Assembly: GCA_903970165.1 (NCBI GenBank)
Contig: CAJCHZ010000053.1
Coordinates: 1-64,000 of the forward strand
Source of the DNA: Betaproteobacteria bacterium
GTDB lineage: Bacteria; Acidobacteriota; Terriglobia; Acidiferrales; UBA7541
Direction of reading: 5' to 3'
Length of the DNA: 64,000 nt
Shown: one piece after another, positions 26,955 through 35,126 of the stretch
Position numbering within the stretch: the first letter of the stretch is position 1
Layout: each line of letters begins with the position of its first letter
Position numbers and translations under genes: made by a program
The notes under the pieces: generated by a model
Databases searched by the model: none
The model's input: the letters and a program-made list of their open reading frames with translations, nothing else
Told to the model about the DNA's origin: nothing

Positions 26955-29237
26955 TCAATGGTCAGTGTTGGCCTCACCGTCAATCTGACTCCCACTGCCG
27001 TTACCATTGCTTTCGCCATTTCGGTAGTAACCCTTATAGCCTTTCCCGTAATACCCGTAATACTGGCGATACTCCACGGAATTAAAGGAGAGATCGTTCA
27101 CCACGACTCCGGCGATATGCACGCGGGCCTTTGTCAATAAATCCCGTGCCCTGGTTAGTGACTGGCGGCGCGTCTTTTCTGAGCGCGCGACCAGCACGAC
27201 CGCGTCCGAAATTCTCGCTCCTACGACTGCATCCGTCACCGCTAAGACCGGCGGAGTGTCGATCACAATATAGCGAAACTGCTCGCGCCAGATTTGTATC
27301 AGTTGATATAAAAGATCAGACGACAACATCTCCGAAGGATAAGGCGGCATACGACCCGCGGGCATCACGTGAAGACCCGGGATTTCTTCGATTTTAATCA
27401 TCATGGCGCTGGAATCCTGGGTCCCGGCCAGACAGGCGCTCAACCCGGAATTCATCGGGATGCCCATATACTTACTGATTGCCGGTCGACGCATGTCTGC
27501 GTCCACAAGGAGCACCTGATGACCGGTTTGCGCCAGCACAACGGCAAGATTAATAGATACAAAACTTTTACCTTCCTGCATAACCGCGCTAGTCACGAGA
27601 ATGACCTGCGGAGGCGTCACGGGGGAGGAGAGTAGGAGCGAAGTCCGTAGGGCGCGAAAGGCCTCGGCGCTTCCCGAATGACGATGCTCCAATGTGACCG
27701 GAAGAATGAACTGCAATCCGTTATTTTGAACCAACGCCCTTTGACCTGCGGCGTCGTAGCCAGCCGTACTCGGGATGATTCCAAGCGACGGAAGAGAGCA
27801 ATAAGTTTCTACGTCTTCCGGTGTGCGAATTGAACTGTCAACGTTTTCGGCGATGAAGGCCGCACCTATGCCAAGCACCAAACCACCGACGCAGGCCAAA
27901 GCAATATTTAACGGGATTTTGGGTTCGACGGGCACAAGCGGCACGGGGGCTATATCTATAACGTTAATATTACTCGACCTTAAACCCGCGGTTATTCCAG
28001 CCTCTTTAAGCTTCTTGAGCAACCCCTGATAGAGGTCGCGACTCGACTCCACTTCGCGTCGCATAATGCCAAATTGAATGGCATCTTGATTCATTTTGTA
28101 AGCATCGTCCTTTTGCTTGTCGAAAGTTGCCTGCAGCATTTTTTGGGACTTTAGCGCGGCACGATAATCCGCTCGCAGGCTCTCACCTACTTTACTTATT
28201 TCCTGAGCAATACTGGAGTCCAGTTCGCTTAGTTGCGATTGCAACTGGATAACCCGTGGATAAGCTGCTCCATATTTGGCAGCCAACTGCGCGTACTCGT
28301 ACCTGCTTTCCGCGCGCTGTTTATAAAGCGCGCCAAGCAAACTTTCTGGTACAAGGTTCGCGATCAAGTCCGGGCTCTCTGTCATTGCGATGCGATATTT
28401 CGCCTCTTTCAGAATACGATCGCCTTCGGCTTCGGACAGGGCTTTGTTAAGCAACTCAAGTCTGTCAACAATGATATTGTGGGTCTCATCGGTTCCGAAC
28501 AGTCCTGTCTTCCTCTGGTAGGAGATCATCTGCTGCTCGGCAACTTCGGCGTTCTTTTTTACATCATCTAGCTGCTTCGTCAGCCAATCTGACGTTTTCC
28601 GCATCGCTTGATACTTGGTTTGGAAATTGCGGTCAATGTAGGTGTTCGCCACGGCGTTTGCCACATCCGCTGCGAGGGAAGGATCCTTGCTGCGGAAATG
28701 AATCTCAATAATTTCCGTCTTGGGTATCAGTTCGACGGTCAGAAAGCTGTGGAATCTGTTGGTGAGTCCGGCGCGTGTTCGCGGGTCTAAACTGTCAAAG
28801 GAACGACCTTTGCTCGAAGCGGATTTCCCAACAAATGCCGGATTGTTCTGGAGATCAAGCTGCTCGATTACACTGCCCGCGATGACGTCACTCTGCGCGA
28901 TCCGGATTTGAGTCTGAAGCTTGGTGTCTAAGTCGATTCCCACGGGCAACATCATCTGGCTGTCCAGGCCAAGATCCTGCGAACCTTCCAAGTCAATCAG
29001 CAGCCGGGAGCATGCGTCGTAACGCCTTGGTAGAGTTAACGAGAATGCTGTAACTAAAATAATGACCACGAACAGACAGCCTGCGACCATCCATCGTCGT
29101 TTTTGGAGAACCCGTAAGAGATCGACGATCGATAAATAATCAGCACCAGCTTCTATGGACGTTGGGAAGACATCGGGAATGCGAGTACGGTCTAGTTCTC
29201 CATGAGCTACTGTCGGAACTCGTTTAATTTCTTTCAT
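26955..29237 (-). CDS. Wzc-like polysaccharide co-polymerase with tyrosine kinase domain
   Basis: Inner-membrane chain-length regulator and BY-kinase of 760 residues. Wzz domain at the N-terminus with TM1 near 52-70 (WMVAGCLFVVIILVTAFSL); long coiled-coil periplasmic region (about 190-420); TM2 near 450. The cytoplasmic kinase follows: VTSAVMQEGKSFVSINLAVV (Walker A, with Gln in place of the usual Gly), VLLVDADMRRP (Walker A') and YIVIDTPPVLAV (Walker B). The tail carries eight Tyr within about 17 residues (YRQYYGYYGKGYKGYY), the expected autophosphorylation cluster. It controls EPS chain length and export with Wza. The start ATG at 29235-29237 has AGGA directly upstream. Confidence 0.94.
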   Translation of the reverse strand: MKEIKRVPTVAHGELDRTRIPDVFPTSIEAGADYLSIVDLLRVLQKRRWMVAGCLFVVIILVTAFSLTLPRRYDACSRLLIDLEGSQDLGLDSQMMLPVGIDLDTKLQTQIRIAQSDVIAGSVIEQLDLQNNPAFVGKSASSKGRSFDSLDPRTRAGLTNRFHSFLTVELIPKTEIIEIHFRSKDPSLAADVANAVANTYIDRNFQTKYQAMRKTSDWLTKQLDDVKKNAEVAEQQMISYQRKTGLFGTDETHNIIVDRLELLNKALSEAEGDRILKEAKYRIAMTESPDLIANLVPESLLGALYKQRAESRYEYAQLAAKYGAAYPRVIQLQSQLSELDSSIAQEISKVGESLRADYRAALKSQKMLQATFDKQKDDAYKMNQDAIQFGIMRREVESSRDLYQGLLKKLKEAGITAGLRSSNINVIDIAPVPLVPVEPKIPLNIALACVGGLVLGIGAAFIAENVDSSIRTPEDVETYCSLPSLGIIPSTAGYDAAGQRALVQNNGLQFILPVTLEHRHSGSAEAFRALRTSLLLSSPVTPPQVILVTSAVMQEGKSFVSINLAVVLAQTGHQVLLVDADMRRPAISKYMGIPMNSGLSACLAGTQDSSAMMIKIEEIPGLHVMPAGRMPPYPSEMLSSDLLYQLIQIWREQFRYIVIDTPPVLAVTDAVVGARISDAVVLVARSEKTRRQSLTRARDLLTKARVHIAGVVVNDLSFNSVEYRQYYGYYGKGYKGYYRNGESNGNGSGSQIDGEANTDH

Positions 29238-29426
29238 ATCCTACTTGAGATGTCGCTTAGTTGAGATTGACAATCCTTCGAAAATTCGAAACAAAGTCTT
29301 TAGCCTTGAGAATTCTTGATTGGGAACCAGGCAGCGCCATCGCCACGGACCTGTCGATGCTGCAACCGCCGGCGTACGCGTTATTTACGAAGGGCCAACG
29401 ACTCGTCGACGCGTTTTACTGAAACC

Positions 29427-31334
29427 TTAGTCGCCCGAGGCGACGTACGCGGTCGGAAGTGCCGTCCCGGTTAGGCTGGCCAATCGACGATTGGGTGTGA
29501 GTACTTCATGCGATGACTCGACCGGAACACCGTGGCTGTATTCGGGAATGATTTCTTTGACTTTGGCGCGGATGGCAGCCTGTGCGCCGTCTATCGCGAG
29601 GTTTTGGAGTTCATCTAAATGCCGGCTCAGAGTAAACCAATTCATTGAATTCGCGCGCGTACAACGGACCTTCTTTTGCGAGGTTGGCATTGGTTCTTCG
29701 CTTCCATAGAACAGTTCCTCATAGAGTTTTTCACCTGGTCGCAAACCGGTGAAGACAATCTTAACTTGGTCCTCCGACTTTCCCGAGAGCCGGATCAGAG
29801 TTTTAGCGAGGTCCACGATGCGTATCGGTTCCCCCATGTCGAGAACAAGCACGTTCCCATGGTCTCCGACTGTGAATGCCTGAAGCACCAGCGAGACGGC
29901 TTCCGGTATGGTCATGAAGTAGCGCGTGATGTCGGGGTGGGTGATTGTGAGCCGTTGAGTTGTTCGGATTTGTTCTTGGAGAATGGGAACAACGCTGCCT
30001 TGCGAACCAAGAACGTTCCCAAAACGCACGGAAAGGCAGCGCATACGAGACGAAGGCCGCGCAGATACGATCAATTCGCCTAAGCGTTTCGTGCAGCCCA
30101 TGAAGCTAGTGGGTTGCACTGCTTTGTCTGACGAAATCAGAAGGAATCGCTCACACCCAACCTCGGACGCGGCGTCGAGCAGGTTTAGCAGGGCAAATAC
30201 GTTATTCTTCAATGCTTCGCTAAGGTTTTCCTCCATCAGTGGTACGTGTTTGTACGCGGCGGCGTGAAAGATAACCTGTACAGCATGGTCCGATAGAACG
30301 CTTCGAACGTAATCCGTGTCTCCGATGTCCGCTAGGCAGTAAACAGTTCGAGACGCCGCAGGGTGACCTGCGAATCCTTGTTGGAGGTAGAACAATGGCG
30401 TTTCTGCTTGGTCCAAGCAAATTAGTTTCGCGGGTTTGTAACCAAGGACTTGACGACAAAGCTCGGTGCCGATCGACCCTGCCGCTCCAGTAATCATCAC
30501 GACTTTGTTTTCAATCTGATGTCGGACCGCATCGAGGTTCATCTCTACGGGATCGCGTCCGAGAAGGTCTTCTAAGTTCACTTCGCGAAGCTGCTGCAAG
30601 GTAATTTTGTCCGCTACGAGATCGAGCAGCCCGGGTATCGTTCTGTAGCTTCGTTTGCTGCGCTGACAATTCTCGACTATGTTCCTCATCTCCGAGCCGG
30701 TCGCCGAGGGCACTGCAATTAAGATCTCGTCAATCCAATGCTTCATCGCGAGCTCAGAGATTTGATCCGTGGTTCCCAGTACTGGCACACCGTGCACAGA
30801 GTAGTTCGCCTTTGCAGGATTGTCATCGATGCAGCCAACTGGCGCATATCCACCGCGCGACAGTTGGCGAATCAGCGACTCACCAGCGTCCCCAGCCCCT
30901 ACCACTAGAACACGTTTGCCGGTGTCCCCTTTTCGCCGCCTCGCTGTCCTGTTTAGTTGGCACCGGCAAGCCAATCGCACTCCGCTTAACAATGTCGTTG
31001 TCAGGACTGCTTCAAGTATGTAAATCGAAATCGGCACAGTCTTAAGGCCGAACACGAATCTGGTAACAATTACAATGCCGGCTGAACCGAGCGCCACAGA
31101 CTTTATAATATCTTCGATATCTTTCACTCCGGTATAGCGCCAATAACCATCAAGCAAGTTGAAAAGGGCCATAGATGCAAATCGGAGTGCGAGTACAACG
31201 GGAGCGACTAGCAGTAGCAGTGACCCGCCAGGGAGTGAAAACTCAAAACGCAGCAGCCATGCCAAAGTCCACGAGCACAGAATCAGAAGACCTTGTAACG
31301 CAGGAATGGTCAAGGATTGGCGGGTCAATCGCAT
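29427..31334 (-). CDS. Membrane-anchored nucleotide-sugar 4,6-dehydratase (PglF/CapD/WbpM family)
   Basis: Protein of 635 residues converting a UDP-N-acetyl-hexosamine to the 4-keto-6-deoxy form. Four hydrophobic helices (1-120) anchor it. A first Rossmann-like domain (RVLVVGAGDAGESLIRQL, about 142) is followed by the catalytic SDR domain near 290: MITGAAGSIGTELCRQV for NAD(P), then FHAAAYKHVPLMEEN, and FLLISSDKAVQPTSFMGCTK with the Ser-Asp-Lys region typical of this family. It ends with GLRPGEKLYEEL. The ATG at 31332-31334 has a strong AAAGGAG five bases upstream. With the aminotransferase gene just upstream and the acetyltransferase at the other end of the locus, it fits UDP-bacillosamine-type synthesis; a plain FnlA/CapD role is the alternative. 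Confidence 0.93.
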   Translation of the reverse strand: MRLTRQSLTIPALQGLLILCSWTLAWLLRFEFSLPGGSLLLLVAPVVLALRFASMALFNLLDGYWRYTGVKDIEDIIKSVALGSAGIVIVTRFVFGLKTVPISIYILEAVLTTTLLSGVRLACRCQLNRTARRRKGDTGKRVLVVGAGDAGESLIRQLSRGGYAPVGCIDDNPAKANYSVHGVPVLGTTDQISELAMKHWIDEILIAVPSATGSEMRNIVENCQRSKRSYRTIPGLLDLVADKITLQQLREVNLEDLLGRDPVEMNLDAVRHQIENKVVMITGAAGSIGTELCRQVLGYKPAKLICLDQAETPLFYLQQGFAGHPAASRTVYCLADIGDTDYVRSVLSDHAVQVIFHAAAYKHVPLMEENLSEALKNNVFALLNLLDAASEVGCERFLLISSDKAVQPTSFMGCTKRLGELIVSARPSSRMRCLSVRFGNVLGSQGSVVPILQEQIRTTQRLTITHPDITRYFMTIPEAVSLVLQAFTVGDHGNVLVLDMGEPIRIVDLAKTLIRLSGKSEDQVKIVFTGLRPGEKLYEELFYGSEEPMPTSQKKVRCTRANSMNWFTLSRHLDELQNLAIDGAQAAIRAKVKEIIPEYSHGVPVESSHEVLTPNRRLASLTGTALPTAYVASGD

Positions 31335-31471
31335 AAGTCTCCTTTAAGTGAAGGCATTTCGATTGTAAATTCAGGCTCTCGGGCACTATCGGACTGAAAA
31401 ACCAGCGGCTCAACCTATAGGAATGGTATTGAGGTTCATCTCTGTAGGCACGCCTGAGGGGCGACCGTCGA

Positions 31472-32725
31472 TCAGTATGCCTTGCGAACTAGTTGCCGGC
31501 TGATAGGTTGCAACACGGTTGAGGCCCTTCTTCTACCTCCGCACGCCGCAGCCATGACCTTCTCTATTGCGCGGCAATTATTCTGAATGTCGTTCTCAGT
31601 TAAGGTTGGATGAATCAAGAACATGAGACTCGTCTCGCCAAGTCCCCTTGCAATCGGAAGGCTATCCTCGCTCCCCTGCCGACAGCGAAAGGCTTTCTCT
31701 CGATAGATCTCGCTGCAACTTCCGACTAAGCACGATGTTCCTTCGGCGTTAACAGCCGCCATAATACGATTGCGATTCCAACCCGTCGCGAGTCTTTCCG
31801 GACGGACAAACGCATAGTACTTGTAATAGGCGTGATACAAGTCCGCCGCAGGCACCGCGATGCGCAATCCCCTGAGTTCCGACAGTCTTTCGTCCATCAT
31901 TGCCGCGAAGCGCCGCCGAGTCTTCACCCACATCGGGATCCTCTTTAGCGCGACGCGTCCGATTGCCGATTGCATTTCCGTCATTCTTCCGTTTGTGCCA
32001 AACGATTCGTGAAGCCAGCGAAACCCTGGCGCGTGTTCGCGGTTGTAGACGGCGTCGTAGCTTTTGCCGTGATCCTTGTAGCTCCATGCACGGTCCCACA
32101 GAATCGTGTCGTTGGTGGTGAGCATACCCCCCTCGCCGCCCGTCGACATTATTTTGTCTTGGCAGAACGAAAATGCGCCTACATCTCCAATAGATCCGAC
32201 AGGTCTGCCCTTATACGTAGCACCCTGCGCCTGGGCACAGTCTTCTACAATCTTCAATCCGTGCTCGCGGGCCAACTCCACGATGCCGTCCATATCGCAT
32301 GGCCATCCCGCCAGATGCACAGCAATGATTGCTTTCGTCCGTGCAGTAATCTTCGTCCGGATAGTATCTGCGGTTACGTTTTGGCTGTCGGGGCTTACGT
32401 CTGCGACTACAGGACGTGCTCCTACTGCAACGACGCAGCTCGCGGACGCTATGAAGGTGCGGCTTGAGGTGATGACTTCGTCGCCAGGACCAATATTCAA
32501 CGCCTTCAAAGCTGTTTCAAGCGCCACCGTTCCGTTTGCCAGTGCAATCCCATACTTGCATCCGGCAGCTTCGGCGAATTCCCTCTCGAACAAGCGCCCT
32601 TCTTCACCGGTCCAGTAGTTCACATTCCCCGATTGAAGGACACGCGTGGCCGCCTCGATTTCCTCGGAAGCGAAGTAAGGCCAGGGAGCCGCGCGATGGG
32701 AACTTAGAGGATTTCTCGAATTCAT
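31472..32725 (-). CDS. DegT/DnrJ/EryC1/StrS aminotransferase (PglE-like)
   Basis: PLP-dependent sugar aminotransferase of 417 residues. Family marks: SGNVNYWTGEEGRLFEREFA, LANGTVALETALKALNIGPG, EVITSSRTFIASASCV, KIVEDCAQAQGATYKG, then FSFCQDKIMSTGGEGGM, whose Lys forms the Schiff base. The C-terminal part contains RMTEMQSAIGRVAL. It would aminate the 4-keto sugar made by the neighbouring dehydratase. The ATG at 32723-32725 has AAGGA about eight bases upstream. The last 15-20 residues are basic and extend beyond the normal domain. Confidence 0.93.
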   Translation of the reverse strand: MNSRNPLSSHRAAPWPYFASEEIEAATRVLQSGNVNYWTGEEGRLFEREFAEAAGCKYGIALANGTVALETALKALNIGPGDEVITSSRTFIASASCVVAVGARPVVADVSPDSQNVTADTIRTKITARTKAIIAVHLAGWPCDMDGIVELAREHGLKIVEDCAQAQGATYKGRPVGSIGDVGAFSFCQDKIMSTGGEGGMLTTNDTILWDRAWSYKDHGKSYDAVYNREHAPGFRWLHESFGTNGRMTEMQSAIGRVALKRIPMWVKTRRRFAAMMDERLSELRGLRIAVPAADLYHAYYKYYAFVRPERLATGWNRNRIMAAVNAEGTSCLVGSCSEIYREKAFRCRQGSEDSLPIARGLGETSLMFLIHPTLTENDIQNNCRAIEKVMAAACGGRRRASTVLQPISRQLVRKAY

Positions 32726-32884
32726 TTTTGTAAGTCCTTCGTTTTAGGAAAACAATTAGGAAAGTTGAAGCAGAAATTCCGGAACCAGCATTAAAATCGT
32801 CAACTTCGAAGCCACCCATTTGGAGAAGCAAGGACAACACGGTAACTCATCACTGAGTGCGAATTCCGCGACCAATTTCAAAGG

Positions 32885-33529
32885 TCAGTGCGGGCGTTTG
32901 CCAGCTTTGACGATAAACACGAAGTCAAATGATGTCGCCAATACTTGTGGTACGAACCACCAACGTTTTTCCTTTTTCTTCAGATAATAGCCGAGGTAAG
33001 AAACACCCGCTGAAGCTTCCAAGCCAACCCCGTACATGACAAAGCGGGGGCGTATGGTCGTAGGAAGCGAGCGACATCCGCCCGCCGCGAGGCAGCCCTG
33101 CATCAGCTCAATCGCGGCAATGTTGGAAGCAAACACGGAGCCAGTAGCGATCAAATAAGGCAGCCTTGACGTCCCGTCAGCGCCCGCACCCATGGGTGGA
33201 GGATTCACCGATTTGCGCCCGTAGCTAAATCCTGCGCTCGATGAGGTAGCTTCGCTGTCGGATCGTACTTTTGCCTCTGGCATATCCGGCAAGCTGTCGG
33301 GTCCACTCTGCACCGGTACCCCGGTGGTGCCTGGGGTCAAGGTCTGGCCATTTTTGTTGTCTGGGGAGACTACAAGCGGAACCGGCGTCGGGAAAACGGG
33401 ATTGATCTTGCAGGTTGCATCTGGTGTTTTGCAAGTGGCACTGCCGGCCGATTGAGCGAAGATCGGCGCTGATGAAAGCGCGATGAACATCGCTAGCTGG
33501 CAGGATCTAGCGATGAGGACAAGCTTCAT
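32885..33529 (-). CDS. Exported protein of unknown function in EPS locus
   Basis: Not recognised. 214 residues with a signal peptide (LVLIARSCQLAMFIALSSAP, cleavage after IFAQ). It then has a Pro/Ser/Gly-rich stretch with two Cys (ATCKTPDATCK), followed by a half with two or three weakly hydrophobic segments (LPYLIATGSVFASNIAAIEL, and MYGVGLEASAGVSYLGYYLK). It ends in a basic tail. The layout suggests a periplasmic or membrane-attached protein. The start ATG at 33527-33529 has AAGGAG five to six bases upstream, so translation is well supported. It is the second gene of the EPS locus, between the NusG-like gene and the aminotransferase, and so probably belongs to the same transcript. Confidence 0.7.
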   Translation of the reverse strand: MKLVLIARSCQLAMFIALSSAPIFAQSAGSATCKTPDATCKINPVFPTPVPLVVSPDNKNGQTLTPGTTGVPVQSGPDSLPDMPEAKVRSDSEATSSSAGFSYGRKSVNPPPMGAGADGTSRLPYLIATGSVFASNIAAIELMQGCLAAGGCRSLPTTIRPRFVMYGVGLEASAGVSYLGYYLKKKEKRWWFVPQVLATSFDFVFIVKAGKRPH

Positions 33530-33597
33530 TAGTACTCCTTATGCGACAAAAAATTGAACTACGGCGGAAGCCCCACAAGCCAATACTCAAAGGCCAA

Positions 33598-34143
33598 CTA
33601 CTGGCAGACTTCGACGGGTTCCAGGTCATGAAGATCAACTTCCACTGCCACGCTTCGCATGATCAAATCCAAGCTGATTACGACTCGCACGCTGTTTTTT
33701 AAACGGATTACGACACCTTCCATCCCGCCTAATGCGCCGTGTTTGATTCGGGCACGCTCGCCCTCTTTCAGGAACGGATGAGGTTCGGCGTTTCGCGTCG
33801 TGAGCCCTGCACGAAGCGCATCGATTTCGTTGTCCCGAAGCGGTGTTGGCCGACCGGCTGTGCCCACAAAAAACACCACGCTTGGGACGTTAAGTACACG
33901 CGCACGCTCGTTGTTGGAAATACGCGCGAAGATGTAGCCGGGGAACAACGGCATGTCCAGTTTCGCTACACAACGATTCTTCCATCGATGTTCAACCGCG
34001 TATTTCGGGAGGTAGTTCTCAATTTCGCGAGCGTTGAATCGTTTTGCAACCTGTGCTTCGTGCGACGGTCGCACATAGATCGCGTGCCAGTGTCGAGCTG
34101 TTTGATCTTCTGTCGAAACCATAATGCCTTTGGTAAGATCCAT
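33598..34143 (-). CDS. NusG/RfaH-like transcription antiterminator (UpxY type)
   Basis: Specialised NusG paralogue of 181 residues at the head of the EPS locus. The NGN domain is clear: HWHAIYVRPSHEAQVAKRF at the start, NYLPKYAVEHRWKNR, then LFPGYIFARIS and VVFFVGTAGRPTPL. The C-terminal KOW region follows: FLKEGERARIKHGALGGMEGVVI. Such proteins (RfaH, UpxY, LoaP) keep RNA polymerase going through long polysaccharide operons, usually after recognising a leader element. Start choice: the ATG at 34141-34143 has no clear ribosome site; the ATG at 34120-34122 has AAAGG six to seven bases upstream and is equally possible. Its position upstream of about 25 kb of co-directional genes strongly suggests that it acts on that operon. 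Confidence 0.9.
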   Translation of the reverse strand: MDLTKGIMVSTEDQTARHWHAIYVRPSHEAQVAKRFNAREIENYLPKYAVEHRWKNRCVAKLDMPLFPGYIFARISNNERARVLNVPSVVFFVGTAGRPTPLRDNEIDALRAGLTTRNAEPHPFLKEGERARIKHGALGGMEGVVIRLKNSVRVVISLDLIMRSVAVEVDLHDLEPVEVCQ

Positions 34144-34277
34144 TTTCGTTCGCGAAGCCCATGGCTTCGCCACTGCGCCTTAGCAACCGGCGCATTTTCG
34201 ATCATCTAAACTGTTCGAACTGCCAAGCAGAAAAGACAAATCCTGCGAGCAGCATTCGGATGCATCTGTGAGGCAAT

Positions 34278-34305
34278 TCAATGCCCAGTCTCGGCGTGGC
34301 ATTGA
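34278..34305. repeat. Perfect 8-bp inverted repeat upstream of NusG-like gene
   Basis: TCAATGCC (34278-34285) and GGCATTGA (34298-34305) with a 12-base spacer. It lies about 135 bases before the antiterminator start, so in a minus-strand leader RNA it would form a stem-loop. It may be a recognition element for the NusG-like protein or an operator; neither is shown. Confidence 0.5.
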
Positions 34306-34436
34306 TGGAAGCTAATCCGTTTGAATTGAGATGTTTGACAATAACTTGATCCCGCCGTATTGCTCACTTACGAATCCGATTTCCAGAATCCAGTTCAGTT
34401 TCCTGGACGGATTTATTTCGTTCGGCTCTAAATAAC

Positions 34437-34460
34437 TTTCTCAATACTCTATTTGAGAAA
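34437..34460. repeat. Perfect 8-bp inverted repeat, AT-rich
   Basis: TTTCTCAA (34437-34444), spacer of eight bases, then TTGAGAAA (34453-34460). The 16-base centre-to-centre spacing is that of a dimeric helix-turn-helix operator. It lies about 290 bases upstream of the EPS operon's first gene, so it could be a transcription factor site for the operon or for the divergent GspE gene. Confidence 0.45.
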
Positions 34461-35126
34461 CTCGTTTTCTAAGGCGAGCTGGAGGACTTACTTCCCTCCA
34501 TTCCGTTGAAGGCTGACTGCGGTTGCGTCCTTTTTCACTAAGACTTCAAAGGTCAACATCCCAGCTAGGTTGTACAAAATATCCGATGGGCAGTAGAGGT
34601 ACACAAAAGCCAGAGAGCCACGAAGACTTTGCCCGAACCAGTGTCGGCTCATTCTTTAGTTTTGTCCGGCTTTTGTACATTTGTCTATTCGTCAGACGGA
34701 TTTCCGTTCTATCGTCCCGTCTTTTCATGACTTTACAACGGCAACACGCTTGCATACCCGATCTGGACCAACATGGGGAAGATGAGGACCAATCACCCTT
34801 GTTGTGCTGGTTAGAAGACAAACAGGCGGGGCTTCGATTCCGTTATTTCCGACGTCCACTCTGACGAGTTATTCGTTCAAGCTCGTGTTTTGATTTCGCG
34901 GGAGAGCTTTGATTGTCGATTGCATTCGCAAACGATAAGCGTGAACGGTTAGTGGGGAATACGGCGGCGTTCGAAGCGAAATAAATTGTCATCCCACTGC
35001 CGGATGGGGAGGGGCAACCGTTAGCAGACGCTCTTGTAGACAGATGCGGACGCGAGCGCAGCAAATTCCCTCTTCCTGCAGATGTTCTGGGCTAAAGACG
35101 GTCAGGCGTTACTGGCGAGAAACGAA

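Larger units (their letters stand above)
34144..35126. other. Long AT-richer noncoding region, divergent leader of EPS operon and GspE gene
   Basis: About 980 bases without a supported gene. Short frames on both strands (plus 34523-34864, minus 34546-34821) lack motifs and ribosome sites. The stretch is visibly richer in A and T than its flanks and holds two perfect inverted repeats (listed separately). A TTGACA with a TATTGC seventeen bases downstream occurs on the plus strand around 34340-34370, a possible promoter. It must contain the promoter and leader of the minus-strand EPS locus. Confidence 0.6.

Noticed and set aside
34523..34864. 113-codon plus-strand frame, and a 91-codon minus-strand frame over the same bases
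   Set aside because: Neither has a ribosome site or recognisable sequence; they lie in the AT-richer leader region.
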